Of a DNA stretch of 64,000 nt, positions 52,961 through 62,514 are shown one piece after another (position 1 is the stretch's first letter; the number at the start of each line of letters is the position of its first letter). Both the position numbers and the translations under genes were made by a program. The notes under the pieces were generated by a model that worked only from the letters and a program-made list of their open reading frames with translations, ran no database searches and was not told the DNA's origin. This stretch comes from Mesorhizobium sp. 113-3-3 (GTDB lineage Bacteria > Pseudomonadota > Alphaproteobacteria > Rhizobiales > Rhizobiaceae), in NCBI RefSeq assembly GCF_016756495.1, contig NZ_AP023243.1, forward strand, positions 6,204,501 through 6,268,500, in the 5' to 3' direction.

Positions 52961-54919
52961 TCACTCGGCAAGCTGCGGCAGGTTCCTGAACAGCTCCAGC
53001 GCTTCCGGGTTGGCGAGCGCTTCCTTGTTCTTGATGGCGCGGCCATGCACCACGTCGCGCACGGCAAGCTCTGTGATCTTGCCCGACTTGGTGCGCGGAA
53101 TGTCCGACACCGCGACGATCCTGGCCGGCACGTGGCGGGGGCTGGCGCCACTGCGGATCTTGGCGCGGATGCGTTTTTCCAGGTCCTCGTCCAATTGGAC
53201 GCCCGCGGCCAGCCGCACGAACAGCACGACGCGCACGTCATTGTCGAAATCCTGGCCGATGCACAGCGCCTCCAGGATTTCCGGCATCTGCTCGACCTGG
53301 TTGTAGATCTCCGCCGTGCCGATGCGCACGCCGCCCGGATTGAGCGTGGCATCCGAACGGCCATGGATGATCATGCCGCCATGCACGGTCCATTCGGCGA
53401 AATCGCCATGGCACCAGACATTGTCGAAACGCTCGAAATAGGCGGCCTGGTATTTCTTGCCGTCGGGGTCGTTCCAGAAGCCGATCGGCATCGATGGAAA
53501 CGCCTTGGTGCAGACCAGTTCACCCTTCTCCTGCCGGATCGGCTTGCCGTCATCGTCCCAGACATCGACAGCCAGGCCGAGGCCCGGTCCCTGGATCTCG
53601 CCGGTCCAGACCGCTTGGGTCGGCACGCCGAGCACGAAGCAGGAGACGATGTCGGTGCCACCGGAAACCGAGGCCAGATGCACGTCCTTCTTGATGCCGT
53701 CATAGACGAAGCGGAAATCCTCGGGCGAGAGCGGCGAGCCGGTGGAGGCGATCGCCCGGACATCAGACAGATCATGGCTGCGGATCGGCTTGAGGCCGGC
53801 CTTGCGCACGGAATCGATGAACTTGGCCGAAGTGCCGAAGAAGGTCATCTTCTCGGCATCGGCGAAGTCGAACAGCACATTGCCGTCGGGGTAGAAAGGC
53901 GAGCCGTCGTAGAGCAGAAGTGTCGCCCCGGAAGCCAGGCCCGACACCAGCCAGTTCCACATCATCCACCCGCATGTGGTGAAGTAGAAGAAGCGGTCGC
54001 CGTCAGCGAGCCCGGCATGCAGCCGGTGTTCCTTGACATGCTGGATCAGCGTGCCGCCGGCCGAATGGACGATACATTTGGGGATGCCGGTGGTTCCTGA
54101 TGAAAACAGGATGTAGAGCGGATGTGAAAACGGCAGCCGCTCGAAGCCGACGGCTTTTTCCACGAAAGGGAACAGCGCCTCTTCCATCGCCATCGCCTTG
54201 TCGATGGTTGCGGCCACATCGGCCGAGGTGCCGAGATAATCGACAAGCAGGACCTTGCGGACACTGCCGAGCTTGGCCGCGACCGCGGCGACCTTGTCGG
54301 CGACCTCGATCGCCTTGCCATTGTACCAATAGCCGTCTGGCGCGATGAAGATGACGGGTTCGATCTGGCCGAACCGGTCGAGCACGCCCTGTTCGCCGAA
54401 ATCGGGGGAGCAGGATGACCACACCGCGCCGATGGAGGCGGCGGCAAGCATGGCGGCGACGGTCTCGGGCATGTTCGGCATCATCGCGGCAATGCGGTCG
54501 CCCTTCTTGACCTTGAGCGACAGGAAAAGCTGCTGCAGGCGCGACACCAGGCCATGCAGCTGGTTCCACGACAGCCGTCGCTCCACCTTGTCCTCGCCGC
54601 GAAAGACGATCGCCTCGCCGGCACCGGTCTTCTTCAACAGGTTCTCGGCGAAATTCAGCGTTGCGTCGGGGAAGAAGGAGGCGCCCGGCATCTCGTCGCC
54701 ATCGGCCAGCAGGCGCTCGCCCTTGTCGCCGACGATGCCGGAAAAGTCCCAAACCAGGCTCCAGAACGCCTCGCGATCCTCGACCGACCAGCGGTGCAAC
54801 TCGGCGTAGGAGGCGAATGTGGCGCCGGCTTTCGCCTCAGCCGCCTTCAGGAAAGCCGTCAATGGCGATGCGTCGATCCGGTCTTGCGTCGGGGTCCAGA
54901 GCGGTACTTCGGCAGCCAT
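52961..54919 (-). CDS. acsA2: acetoacetyl-CoA synthetase
   Basis: The 652-residue AMP-forming synthetase activates acetoacetate for the polyhydroxybutyrate degradation cycle. Motifs include the ATP loop LFSSGTTGIPKCIVHSAGG, SGLASGATLLLYDGSP, VSGGTDIVSCFV and the C-terminal KSGKITE region. The N-terminal segment WTPTQDRIDASPLTAFL is typical of AACS rather than acetyl-CoA synthetase. The ATG at 54919 follows GGGAGGATC; a start at 54943 is weaker. The phasin and this gene frame cbrA, a polyhydroxybutyrate-linked context. Confidence 0.93.
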   Translation of the reverse strand: MAAEVPLWTPTQDRIDASPLTAFLKAAEAKAGATFASYAELHRWSVEDREAFWSLVWDFSGIVGDKGERLLADGDEMPGASFFPDATLNFAENLLKKTGAGEAIVFRGEDKVERRLSWNQLHGLVSRLQQLFLSLKVKKGDRIAAMMPNMPETVAAMLAAASIGAVWSSCSPDFGEQGVLDRFGQIEPVIFIAPDGYWYNGKAIEVADKVAAVAAKLGSVRKVLLVDYLGTSADVAATIDKAMAMEEALFPFVEKAVGFERLPFSHPLYILFSSGTTGIPKCIVHSAGGTLIQHVKEHRLHAGLADGDRFFYFTTCGWMMWNWLVSGLASGATLLLYDGSPFYPDGNVLFDFADAEKMTFFGTSAKFIDSVRKAGLKPIRSHDLSDVRAIASTGSPLSPEDFRFVYDGIKKDVHLASVSGGTDIVSCFVLGVPTQAVWTGEIQGPGLGLAVDVWDDDGKPIRQEKGELVCTKAFPSMPIGFWNDPDGKKYQAAYFERFDNVWCHGDFAEWTVHGGMIIHGRSDATLNPGGVRIGTAEIYNQVEQMPEILEALCIGQDFDNDVRVVLFVRLAAGVQLDEDLEKRIRAKIRSGASPRHVPARIVAVSDIPRTKSGKITELAVRDVVHGRAIKNKEALANPEALELFRNLPQLAE

Positions 54920-55116
54920 GATCGATCCTCCCACGGTCGTCATCGCTTATGCATATCGCAGCGCAGCAGAGCAAGATTTTGTTGGGCGCAAGCGGCCAGG
55001 TGTGCGCAAATGCCATCGCCGGGCCATAAAGACTTGAAATGCCTCAGTCTTAAGTCGTAGTGACGGCTGGGGTTACACACCGGGCGATTAATCGGAACGC
55101 AAGCAGACAGGGCGAG

Positions 55117-56970
55117 ATGCCATCATCCTTGATCCGCCGCGGAGTATGGGCGATCGGCGCTGCCGTGATCGTTATCGCTCTTGTGGTCGCCACGCTGCCG
55201 CTGATCGCCTCGACGCGCATCGTGCGCGACCGCATCGCCTGGGAAATGAGCGCCTGGAGCGGCTTCCGGGTCGCCATCGAAGGCTCGCCGCGCATCGAGG
55301 TCTGGCCGAAATTCCGGGCAATCCTGAGCGATGTGACGCTGTCGAAATGGACGGACACCGACGCACCACCGGTCGTCGAAGCCGAACGGGTCGAAATCGA
55401 CCTCTCGGCCATGGCGGCCTTGCAGGGCGACGTGGTGTTTTCCACGGCGCGACTGGTGCGGCCGACGATCCGGGTCCAGCGCACGGCGGACGGCCTGTTC
55501 CTGCCCACCGCGCCGACGGGCGGGCGCATCGCGCGCTCCATCGACACGGCGCGCGGCGTGGTCAGCGCCGACCCCGCCAAGCCCGACCTCGACAAGCTGC
55601 CGGCAGATGCCTTCGGCACGGTTGAGTTCAGGGACGGACGCATGGTGGCTTCCGTCAACGGCAAGGACGTGGAGATCCTGAGCAGCCTCAGCGGTCAGGC
55701 GACCTGGGCGGCGATGAACAGCAATGCGACGCTGTCTGCAACCGGGATCTGGCGCGGCGAGAGCGTCGCCCTCGATGCCGCCTCGCAGAAGCCGCTGGTG
55801 CTGTTTGCCGGCGGCATGGCACCGCTCACTCTGTCTTTCAAGGCTGCCCCCGCCACCTTCTCCTTCGACGGCACGGCCAGCATGTCCGACAACGCCTATT
55901 TCGACGGCCAGGTGAAATTCGCCGCACCGTCGCTGCGCCGCGTGCTGGAATGGTCGCAGGCCGGCATCGCACCGAGTGCCGCGATCGGCTCGGTCGGCAT
56001 TTCGAGCAAGGTCACGGCGTCGGCCGGACGCGTCAAATTCGAGAACACCGCGCTGACGCTGGACAACAATCCGGGCATGGGCGCACTCGACCTGTCGCTT
56101 GGCGACGCCCAACCCGTGATCTCGGGCACGCTTGCCTTCGACACGCTCGATCTCAGGTCCTTCCTGTCGGCCTTTACCCCGCTGGGGCCGGCAAGCGGGG
56201 GCGGACCAGGTGACGTGGAGGCAAGTTTCGCCGACCGGGTCAATCTCGATCTCAGGCTGTCGGCGGCGCATGCCACGGCCGGCGCGATCCAGCTTGCTGA
56301 TGTCGCCGCCACCGCCCAGGTCAAGGACGGTCTTTCGGTCTTCGACATCTCCGACGCCTCGGCCTTTGGCGGCAACATTCAGACCAGCCTTCGTTTCGAC
56401 CGCAAGCCCGAGGGCACACAGGTCGAGATCCGGCTGCTTGCGTCTGACGTCGATGGCGGCGCGTTCGGCACGGCGGCCGGCATGACCCGGCTCGTGCCGG
56501 TCGGCACGGGCACCGTTTCCGTCATCCTCAAGGGGCCGGGCAGGACCTGGGATTCGATCTTTGAAAACGCCGACGGTTCGGTCTCGGCGACCTTCGGCCC
56601 CGGCGCGCTCAGCAAGTTCAACCTGCCGGCCTTCCTCAAGCATACCGAACAGGGCGGCTTCTTCGCGCTCGACGATGTCTCCGACGGCACCCTGCCGATC
56701 GATGGCGCCGAAGTGAAGGCGACCATTTCGCGAGGCGTGGCAAGGCTGGACAAGGCCGAGGCCAATTCAGCGAAGTACAAGATCTGGCTTTCCGGCATCG
56801 CCTCCTATGCGGGGCGTGGGCTGGCACTGTCCGGCGGCGTCATCCAGCCGGACCAGGCGGCCGCACAGAAGACCGGCCAGCAAGGCCCCAACCAGTCTTC
56901 CTTCTTCGTCGGCGGAACCTGGAGCACGCCGTTCATTTCGCCGATAAGCCGCGGCGTTTCGGGCGAATAG
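55117..56970 (+). CDS. AsmA-like protein
   Basis: The 617-residue protein has an N-terminal membrane anchor (GVWAIGAAVIVIALVVATLPLI) followed by a long beta-rich periplasmic domain, FRVAIEGSPRIEVWPKFRAILSD in the AsmA/TamB-like N-terminus, and a C-terminal DGSVSATFGPGALSKFNLPAFL region typical of AsmA_2. Such proteins help outer-membrane lipid or protein homeostasis. The ATG at 55117 is set by GGGCGAG upstream. It stands alone; the 3' end is 12 bp from the convergent potI. Confidence 0.88.
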   Translation: MPSSLIRRGVWAIGAAVIVIALVVATLPLIASTRIVRDRIAWEMSAWSGFRVAIEGSPRIEVWPKFRAILSDVTLSKWTDTDAPPVVEAERVEIDLSAMAALQGDVVFSTARLVRPTIRVQRTADGLFLPTAPTGGRIARSIDTARGVVSADPAKPDLDKLPADAFGTVEFRDGRMVASVNGKDVEILSSLSGQATWAAMNSNATLSATGIWRGESVALDAASQKPLVLFAGGMAPLTLSFKAAPATFSFDGTASMSDNAYFDGQVKFAAPSLRRVLEWSQAGIAPSAAIGSVGISSKVTASAGRVKFENTALTLDNNPGMGALDLSLGDAQPVISGTLAFDTLDLRSFLSAFTPLGPASGGGPGDVEASFADRVNLDLRLSAAHATAGAIQLADVAATAQVKDGLSVFDISDASAFGGNIQTSLRFDRKPEGTQVEIRLLASDVDGGAFGTAAGMTRLVPVGTGTVSVILKGPGRTWDSIFENADGSVSATFGPGALSKFNLPAFLKHTEQGGFFALDDVSDGTLPIDGAEVKATISRGVARLDKAEANSAKYKIWLSGIASYAGRGLALSGGVIQPDQAAAQKTGQQGPNQSSFFVGGTWSTPFISPISRGVSGE

Positions 56971-56982
56971 CTCGCGATCTCC

Positions 56983-57801
56983 TCAGCCGCGCTGCGCGGC
57001 CTGTTCGTCGAGTTGGCGCTGCACTTCGCGCCGCTTGTTGGCGATCGATGCGATGATGACGCCGACAGCGACGACGGCGATCAGGATGGTGCAGGCGGCA
57101 TTGATCTCCGGCGTCACGCCGAGACGGACCTGGCTGTAGATCTTCATCGGCAGCGTCGTCGCCCCCGGCCCGGAGGTGAAGGAGGCGATGACCAGATCGT
57201 CGAGCGACAGCGTGAAGGCCAGCATCCAGCCGGACACGATCGCCGGCAGGATGACCGGCAGCGTGATCTGGAAAAAGGTCTTGGCCGGCGTTGCGCCGAG
57301 ATCCATCGCCGCTTCCTCCAGCGACCGGTCGAAGGAAACCAGGCGCGACTGCACGACGACCGCCACGAAGCACATCGTCAGCGTGATGTGGGCGAGCGTC
57401 ACCGTGAAGAAGCCGCGGTCGAGCCCGACGGCGACGAACAGCAGCAGCAGCGACAGGCCGGTGATGACTTCCGGCATGACGAGCGGCGCGAAGACCATGC
57501 CGGAAAACAGCACCCTGCCCCGGAACCGCGTGTAGCGCGTCAGGGTTAGCGCCGCGAGTGTACCGAGCACCGTCGCCACGGTGGCCGAAATGACGCCGAC
57601 GCGCGCCGTGACCCAGGTGGCGTCCATCAGACCCTGATTGTGGAACAGCGACACGTACCATTTGGTCGAGAAGCCGCCCCAGACAGTGACGAGCTTGGAT
57701 TCGTTGAAGGAGAAGACGATGAGCAGCACGATCGGCAGGTACAGGAAGGCAAAGCCAAGCACGATCGAGGTGACGTTGAAACGGCTCCAGGTGGCGTTCA
57801 T
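56983..57801 (-). CDS. potI: polyamine ABC transporter permease PotI
   Basis: The 272-residue permease has six helices and the EAA loop EEAAMDLGATPAKTFFQITLPVILP. It is the second permease of the putrescine importer. Its start overlaps potH (ATGA). Last gene of potFGHI. Confidence 0.93.
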   Translation of the reverse strand: MNATWSRFNVTSIVLGFAFLYLPIVLLIVFSFNESKLVTVWGGFSTKWYVSLFHNQGLMDATWVTARVGVISATVATVLGTLAALTLTRYTRFRGRVLFSGMVFAPLVMPEVITGLSLLLLFVAVGLDRGFFTVTLAHITLTMCFVAVVVQSRLVSFDRSLEEAAMDLGATPAKTFFQITLPVILPAIVSGWMLAFTLSLDDLVIASFTSGPGATTLPMKIYSQVRLGVTPEINAACTILIAVVAVGVIIASIANKRREVQRQLDEQAAQRG

Positions 57802-58766
57802 TTACCCTGCTCCTGGGCACGCGCCTGTGCCTGCTGGAAAAGCATGATCGGCACGGTGAGCAGCAGAAGCAGGATGACGGCTACCGCCGACGATACCGGC
57901 CAGTCGCGGTTGGCGAAGAACTCGTTCCACAGCGTCTTGCCGATCATCAGCGTGGACGAGCCGCCGAGCAGATCGGGGATGACGAACTCACCGACGGCCG
58001 GGATGAACACCAGCAGGCAGCCGGCAATGACGCCCGGCAGCGACAGCGGGAAGGTGATCTTCCAGAAAGCCGATGTCGGCGGGCAGCCCAGATCCTTGGC
58101 AGCCTCGATCAGCGAGTAATCCATCTTTTCCAGCGACGAATAGAGCGGCAGCACCATGAAGGGCAGATAGGAATAGACGATGCCGATGAAGATCGCCGTA
58201 TAAGTGTTGAGGATGACCAGCGGCTGGTTGATGATGTGCAGCGACAAAAGCAGTTGGTTCAGCAAGCCCTCGGGCTTGAGGATGCCAATCCAGGCATAGA
58301 CGCGGATCAGGAACGACGTCCAGAACGGCAGGATGACCAGCATCAGCAATGTCGGACGGATGGTCGCCGGCGCGCGTGACATGCCATAGGCGATGGGGTA
58401 GCCGACGATCAGCGTCAGCACGGTCGAGATCGCGGCAATGATGACACTCGTCACATAGGCCTTGAAATAGAGCGCGTCCTGCGTCAGCCAGACATAGTTG
58501 TCGAAGTTGAGGTCGCGAAACCCGGCGAAGAAGCCGGAGACGCCGTCGCTGAAATCGAGCACCGGCGTGTAGGGCGGCATGGCGATCGCTGTCTGCGACA
58601 ATGAAATCTTGAAGACGATGACGAAGGGGATGAGGAAGAAGAACAGCAGCCAGAGGTAGGGGACGATGATGACGAGCCGGTTGACGAAGCCGGCTCCCAG
58701 GCGCGTCAGGAACGGCTTGGCGGCGGTCGGTGGCGCGGCGGCAGCGGTGACGGCGATGTTGGACAT
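57798..58766 (-). CDS. potH: polyamine ABC transporter permease PotH
   Basis: The 322-residue permease has an N-terminal extension, six helices and the EAA loop IEAAKDLGCPPTSAFWKITFPLSLPG. It pairs with PotI to form the membrane channel. It begins 9 bp after potG. Confidence 0.93.
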   Translation of the reverse strand: MSNIAVTAAAAPPTAAKPFLTRLGAGFVNRLVIIVPYLWLLFFFLIPFVIVFKISLSQTAIAMPPYTPVLDFSDGVSGFFAGFRDLNFDNYVWLTQDALYFKAYVTSVIIAAISTVLTLIVGYPIAYGMSRAPATIRPTLLMLVILPFWTSFLIRVYAWIGILKPEGLLNQLLLSLHIINQPLVILNTYTAIFIGIVYSYLPFMVLPLYSSLEKMDYSLIEAAKDLGCPPTSAFWKITFPLSLPGVIAGCLLVFIPAVGEFVIPDLLGGSSTLMIGKTLWNEFFANRDWPVSSAVAVILLLLLTVPIMLFQQAQARAQEQGK

Positions 58767-58775
58767 CTCAGCCCC

Positions 58776-59918
58776 CTACCGTGCCAGCACGACGCCGGCG
58801 TCGGGCCGGAAGGACACCCAGGCGCGGTCGTTCCAGGTCAGCGGATCCTCGGTCACGCGCGCCGCGTTCAAGGCGCTTGCCCGCACGATCTGCCCGTCGT
58901 CGAGCCTGATGTGGTAGACGGTCATGTCGCCGAGATAGGCAACGTCATAGACCTCGCCTTCCAGCGCGTTGACGGCATCGGCCGGCTTCTTCGACGACAC
59001 CTTGATCTTCTCCGGCCTGATGGCGAAGACGATATCGGCATTGGCCGCGGCGGCCGCACCGCCATTCTCGACGAGGATCTGGGCTCCACTCGATCCGGTG
59101 ATGCGGGTGGTGTTGGCCGACCGCTCGGCGACCTTGCCCTCGAACATGTTCACGTTGCCGACGAAATGGGCGACGAAGCGCGAGGCCGGGGCCTCGTAGA
59201 CTTCCGCGGGCGTCGCCACCTGCATGACCTCGCCCTTGTCCATGATGGCGATGCGATCGGCCATGGTCATCGCTTCTTCCTGGTCGTGGGTGACGACCAC
59301 GAAGGTGAGACCGAGCTCCTGCTGAAGATCCATCAGTTCGAACTGGGTTTCCTCGCGCAGCTTCTTGTCGAGCGCGCCGAGCGGCTCGTCGAGCAGCAGC
59401 ACTTTCGGCCGCTTGGCGACCGAGCGGGCGAGCGCGACGCGCTGGCGCTGGCCGCCAGAGAGCTGGTGCGGCTTGCGCTTGGCGAACTGCTCCAGCTTGA
59501 CCAGCTTCAGCATCTCGGCGACGCGCTTTTCGATATCGGGCTTGGGCATGCCTTCCTGCTTGAGGCCGAAGGCAATGTTGTTTTCGACCGTCATATGCGG
59601 GAACAGCGCATAGGACTGGAACATCATGTTGACCGGCCGGCGATAGGGCGGGATGCCGCGCAAATCCTGACCGTCGAGCAGGATGCGGCCGGCCGTCGGT
59701 TCCTCGAAACCGGCAAGCATCCGCAGCAGCGTCGATTTTCCGCAACCCGAGGCGCCGAGCAAGGCGAAGAACTCGCGCTCGAAAATGGTCAGCGACAGAT
59801 TGTTGACGGCGGTGAAGTCACCGAACTTCTTGGTGACGTTGTCGAACTGGATGTATGGCTTGGCGTTCGGGTCGTTCCATGGCGCGAAGTCCCTGCGGAT
59901 GCTGCCAAGCGATTTCAT
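58776..59918 (-). CDS. potG: polyamine ABC transporter ATP-binding protein PotG
   Basis: The 380-residue ATPase has Walker A GASGCGKST, signature LSGGQRQRVALARSV, Walker B LLLDEPLGALD, and a C-terminal TOBE domain. It energises putrescine import with PotHI and the binding protein PotF. The ATG at 59918 is preceded by GGAG; an ATG ten codons earlier (59948) is the alternative. Confidence 0.94.
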   Translation of the reverse strand: MKSLGSIRRDFAPWNDPNAKPYIQFDNVTKKFGDFTAVNNLSLTIFEREFFALLGASGCGKSTLLRMLAGFEEPTAGRILLDGQDLRGIPPYRRPVNMMFQSYALFPHMTVENNIAFGLKQEGMPKPDIEKRVAEMLKLVKLEQFAKRKPHQLSGGQRQRVALARSVAKRPKVLLLDEPLGALDKKLREETQFELMDLQQELGLTFVVVTHDQEEAMTMADRIAIMDKGEVMQVATPAEVYEAPASRFVAHFVGNVNMFEGKVAERSANTTRITGSSGAQILVENGGAAAAANADIVFAIRPEKIKVSSKKPADAVNALEGEVYDVAYLGDMTVYHIRLDDGQIVRASALNAARVTEDPLTWNDRAWVSFRPDAGVVLAR

Positions 59919-59961
59919 ATCCCCACTCCGTGCTGTTTCCTGCTTCATGCCCCAAAAAGAC

Positions 59962-59991
59962 GCGACCCCGGCTTTTGTTCGCCGAGGTCGC
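59962..59991 (-). terminator. attenuator hairpin between potF and potG
   Basis: On the minus strand GCGACC-TC-GGC pairs with GCC-GG-GGTCGC around a short loop, followed by GTCTTTTTGG. Within an operon such a hairpin usually lets the binding protein (potF) be made in excess over the transporter. Confidence 0.6.
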
Positions 59992-60000
59992 TTCAGATCC

Positions 60001-61098
60001 TTATTGGCCGGTGACGATCTTGGTCCAGGTGCGCGTGATGACGCGCTGGGTCTTGGGATCGTAAGGAGAGACCGTGTAGAGCTTCTGCAAGGTCGCGTCG
60101 TCCGGATAGACGGCCGGGTCGCCCAGCAGTGCCTTGTCGACGAACTGCTGCGAGGCCTTGTTGCCGTTGGCGTAGAGCACGGCGTTCGACGATTTGGCGA
60201 TCACTTCCGGCGTCATCATGTAGTTCAGGAATTCATGCGCTTCGGCGACATGCGGCGCATCGGCGGGAATCGCCATCTGGTCGAACCACATCTGCGCGCC
60301 TTCCTTCGGCACGGAATAGCCGATCTCCACCCCCTGCTTGGCGTCGTTGGCACGGTTGCGCGCCTGGAAGACGTCACCCGACCAGCCGACCGCCAGGCAG
60401 ATGTCGCCATTGGCGAGCGCATTGATGTATTCGGACGAGTGGAACTTCCGGATGAAGGGGCGAACCTTCATCAAAGCTTCCTCGGCCTTGGCGATATCGT
60501 CGGGCGAGGTGCTGTTCGGGTCGAGGCCGACATATTTCAGCGCTGCCGGAATGATGTCGGCAGGCGAATCCAGCACATAGACGCCGCAATCCTTCAGCTT
60601 GGCCAAGCTTTCGGGGTTGAAGAACACGTCCCAGCTGTCGATCTTGTCGGTGCCGAGCGCTGCCTGCACCTTTTTGATGTTGTAGCCGATGCCGACCGTG
60701 CCCCACATGTAGTTGATCGAATACTCATTGCCCGGGTCGTATTTGGCGGTCCTTTGCGAAACCGTGTCCCACATGTTGGAGAGGTTCGGCAGTTTCGACT
60801 TGTCGAGCTTCTGGAACACGCCGGCCTGGATCTGGCGTGCCAGGAAATTGCCGCTCGGCACGACGACGTCATAGCCGCTGCCGCCGGCGAGCAGCTTGGT
60901 CTCGAGGATTTCGTTGGAATCGAACGTGTCGTAGACGACCTTGATGCCGGTCTTCTTGGTGAAGTCGTCGATGATCGTCGGGTCGATATAATCGGACCAG
61001 TTGAAGACATTGACGACGCGGTCCTCGGCATGCCCGGCAGGCGTGAACAATGTCAGAAATACCGAGGTCGCCGAAAGCCAGAGCGCTTTGCGGATCAT
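60001..61098 (-). CDS. potF: polyamine-binding periplasmic protein PotF
   Basis: The 365-residue solute-binding protein has a signal peptide (ALWLSATSVFLTLFTPAGHA) and PotD/PotF motifs VNVFNWSDYIDP, DVVVPSGNFLARQI and YSINYMWGTVGIGYN. The aromatic/acidic pocket segment WSDYIDP suits polyamine binding; putrescine is the family default. The ATG at 61098 is preceded by AAAGGAG. First gene of potFGHI. Confidence 0.94.
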   Translation of the reverse strand: MIRKALWLSATSVFLTLFTPAGHAEDRVVNVFNWSDYIDPTIIDDFTKKTGIKVVYDTFDSNEILETKLLAGGSGYDVVVPSGNFLARQIQAGVFQKLDKSKLPNLSNMWDTVSQRTAKYDPGNEYSINYMWGTVGIGYNIKKVQAALGTDKIDSWDVFFNPESLAKLKDCGVYVLDSPADIIPAALKYVGLDPNSTSPDDIAKAEEALMKVRPFIRKFHSSEYINALANGDICLAVGWSGDVFQARNRANDAKQGVEIGYSVPKEGAQMWFDQMAIPADAPHVAEAHEFLNYMMTPEVIAKSSNAVLYANGNKASQQFVDKALLGDPAVYPDDATLQKLYTVSPYDPKTQRVITRTWTKIVTGQ

Positions 61099-61424
61099 GC
61101 TATTCTCCTTTGGTGAGTGTTCCATCGCCGGCTCGTCGCGACATGCGCGCGGCCGGGCATTTGTTTCAGACTATTGAGCTTTCCAGGGGACAACAAGCGC
61201 CGATTGGCGCGCCGGTTGCGGCCGCGCGATCGTCTGGATCTGGAAGGAAGCACGGCGTCGTCAGAAGCTTTCGCCGCCGCGCGGACAGGAATACAGAAAT
61301 ATGGTCCGGTCTCGATCTGACCGGCGGGGAGACTTGGCAAGATACGCCTGTCTTGTTGTTGCCGTGGCCCCAGCCTGCCCGGGCGGCAGCAACATTGTCA
61401 ATGGCAAAGCTTCAGCGGCCGGCA

Positions 61425-62378
61425 TCAATTCGGCGATGGCACCCCGGTGACCCCTGCCCGCCGCGGCCGTGCCTGTCGCTTGAACTCGAGCCCGATATGG
61501 ACGAGCAGCGCCGTGACCACCACGGCGCCGCCGATGATGGTGCGCCCGGACGGCACCTCGGAATGGACGAGCCAGACCCATATCGGCCCAAGGATCGGCT
61601 CGAATGTGCCGAGCAGTGCCGCGATGGCCGCCGGGATCAGCCGCGCGCCGGTGGCGAAGAACGCGAGACCGATGCCGAGATTGACCACGCCGAAGGCGAA
61701 AAGAAAGCCCATGTCGGCGGCCGACACCGTGAAGGTCGATGCCTGCGAGGCGGCAAAGCCCGCGGCCAGGAGCGTGCCGAGACAGGTCGCCGGCGTCATC
61801 CGCACGCTGGCGAAGCGTCTTGTGATGACGGTGGCGATCGAGAACATCAAGGCGATCAGCAGCGCCAGCCCGTCACCTATGGGCGAGACGGCGCCATCAA
61901 GCGATTCCGACACCATGATGGCAACGCCGGCAATGACGGCGGCGATCGCCACCCAAGTCACGACACCGACCCGTTCGCGAAACAAGGCCCAGGCCAGCAG
62001 CGCCGCCAGAAGTGGTACGCCCGCCTGCATAAGCAAGATGTTTGCGACGGTGGTGTAGGCGAGCGCCACGACGAAGGCGGTCGACGCGATGGCGAAACAG
62101 AACCCCACGGCAAGGCCAGGCAAGCCCATGTCGCGAAACGATCTCAGCATGCCGCGCCAGCCGTCGCGCCAGGTCATGAACAGGAGAAGGAAGGCGGCGG
62201 CCCAGACGGAGCGCCAGAAAATGACCGTCCAGCTGTCGCCGACGGTGATGAAGCGGGCGATGGTGCCGCCGAAACTCCACATCAGCGCCGACAGGAAGAC
62301 CAGAAGCATGCCGATGCGTTCCTCGCGCGGCGAGGCGGTCGATACAGCAAGGCCTGCTGATGATGCTGCGTCTGTCAT
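61425..62378 (-). CDS. EamA/DMT-family transporter
   Basis: The 317-residue inner-membrane protein has ten helices in two EamA repeats (SALMWSFGGTIARFI and ALLGTFEPILGPIWVWLV typical). It belongs to the drug/metabolite exporter superfamily; no substrate can be named. The ATG at 62378 (MTDAASSAG) is preferred over a longer reading; the ribosome site is weak. Confidence 0.88.
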   Translation of the reverse strand: MTDAASSAGLAVSTASPREERIGMLLVFLSALMWSFGGTIARFITVGDSWTVIFWRSVWAAAFLLLFMTWRDGWRGMLRSFRDMGLPGLAVGFCFAIASTAFVVALAYTTVANILLMQAGVPLLAALLAWALFRERVGVVTWVAIAAVIAGVAIMVSESLDGAVSPIGDGLALLIALMFSIATVITRRFASVRMTPATCLGTLLAAGFAASQASTFTVSAADMGFLFAFGVVNLGIGLAFFATGARLIPAAIAALLGTFEPILGPIWVWLVHSEVPSGRTIIGGAVVVTALLVHIGLEFKRQARPRRAGVTGVPSPN

Positions 62379-62514
62379 GGGCGCGAGTGTCGAGCTTTTG
62401 TGGACGGGACGATGCGCAAGAGGCGACAAAGAACTGCTCCGTTCGCGTAACGCAAAGGCTTGGAGAGCGGGTGATCCAGACACCGGCGACGATTGTGGCA
62501 CCTTTGCCGCCGCG

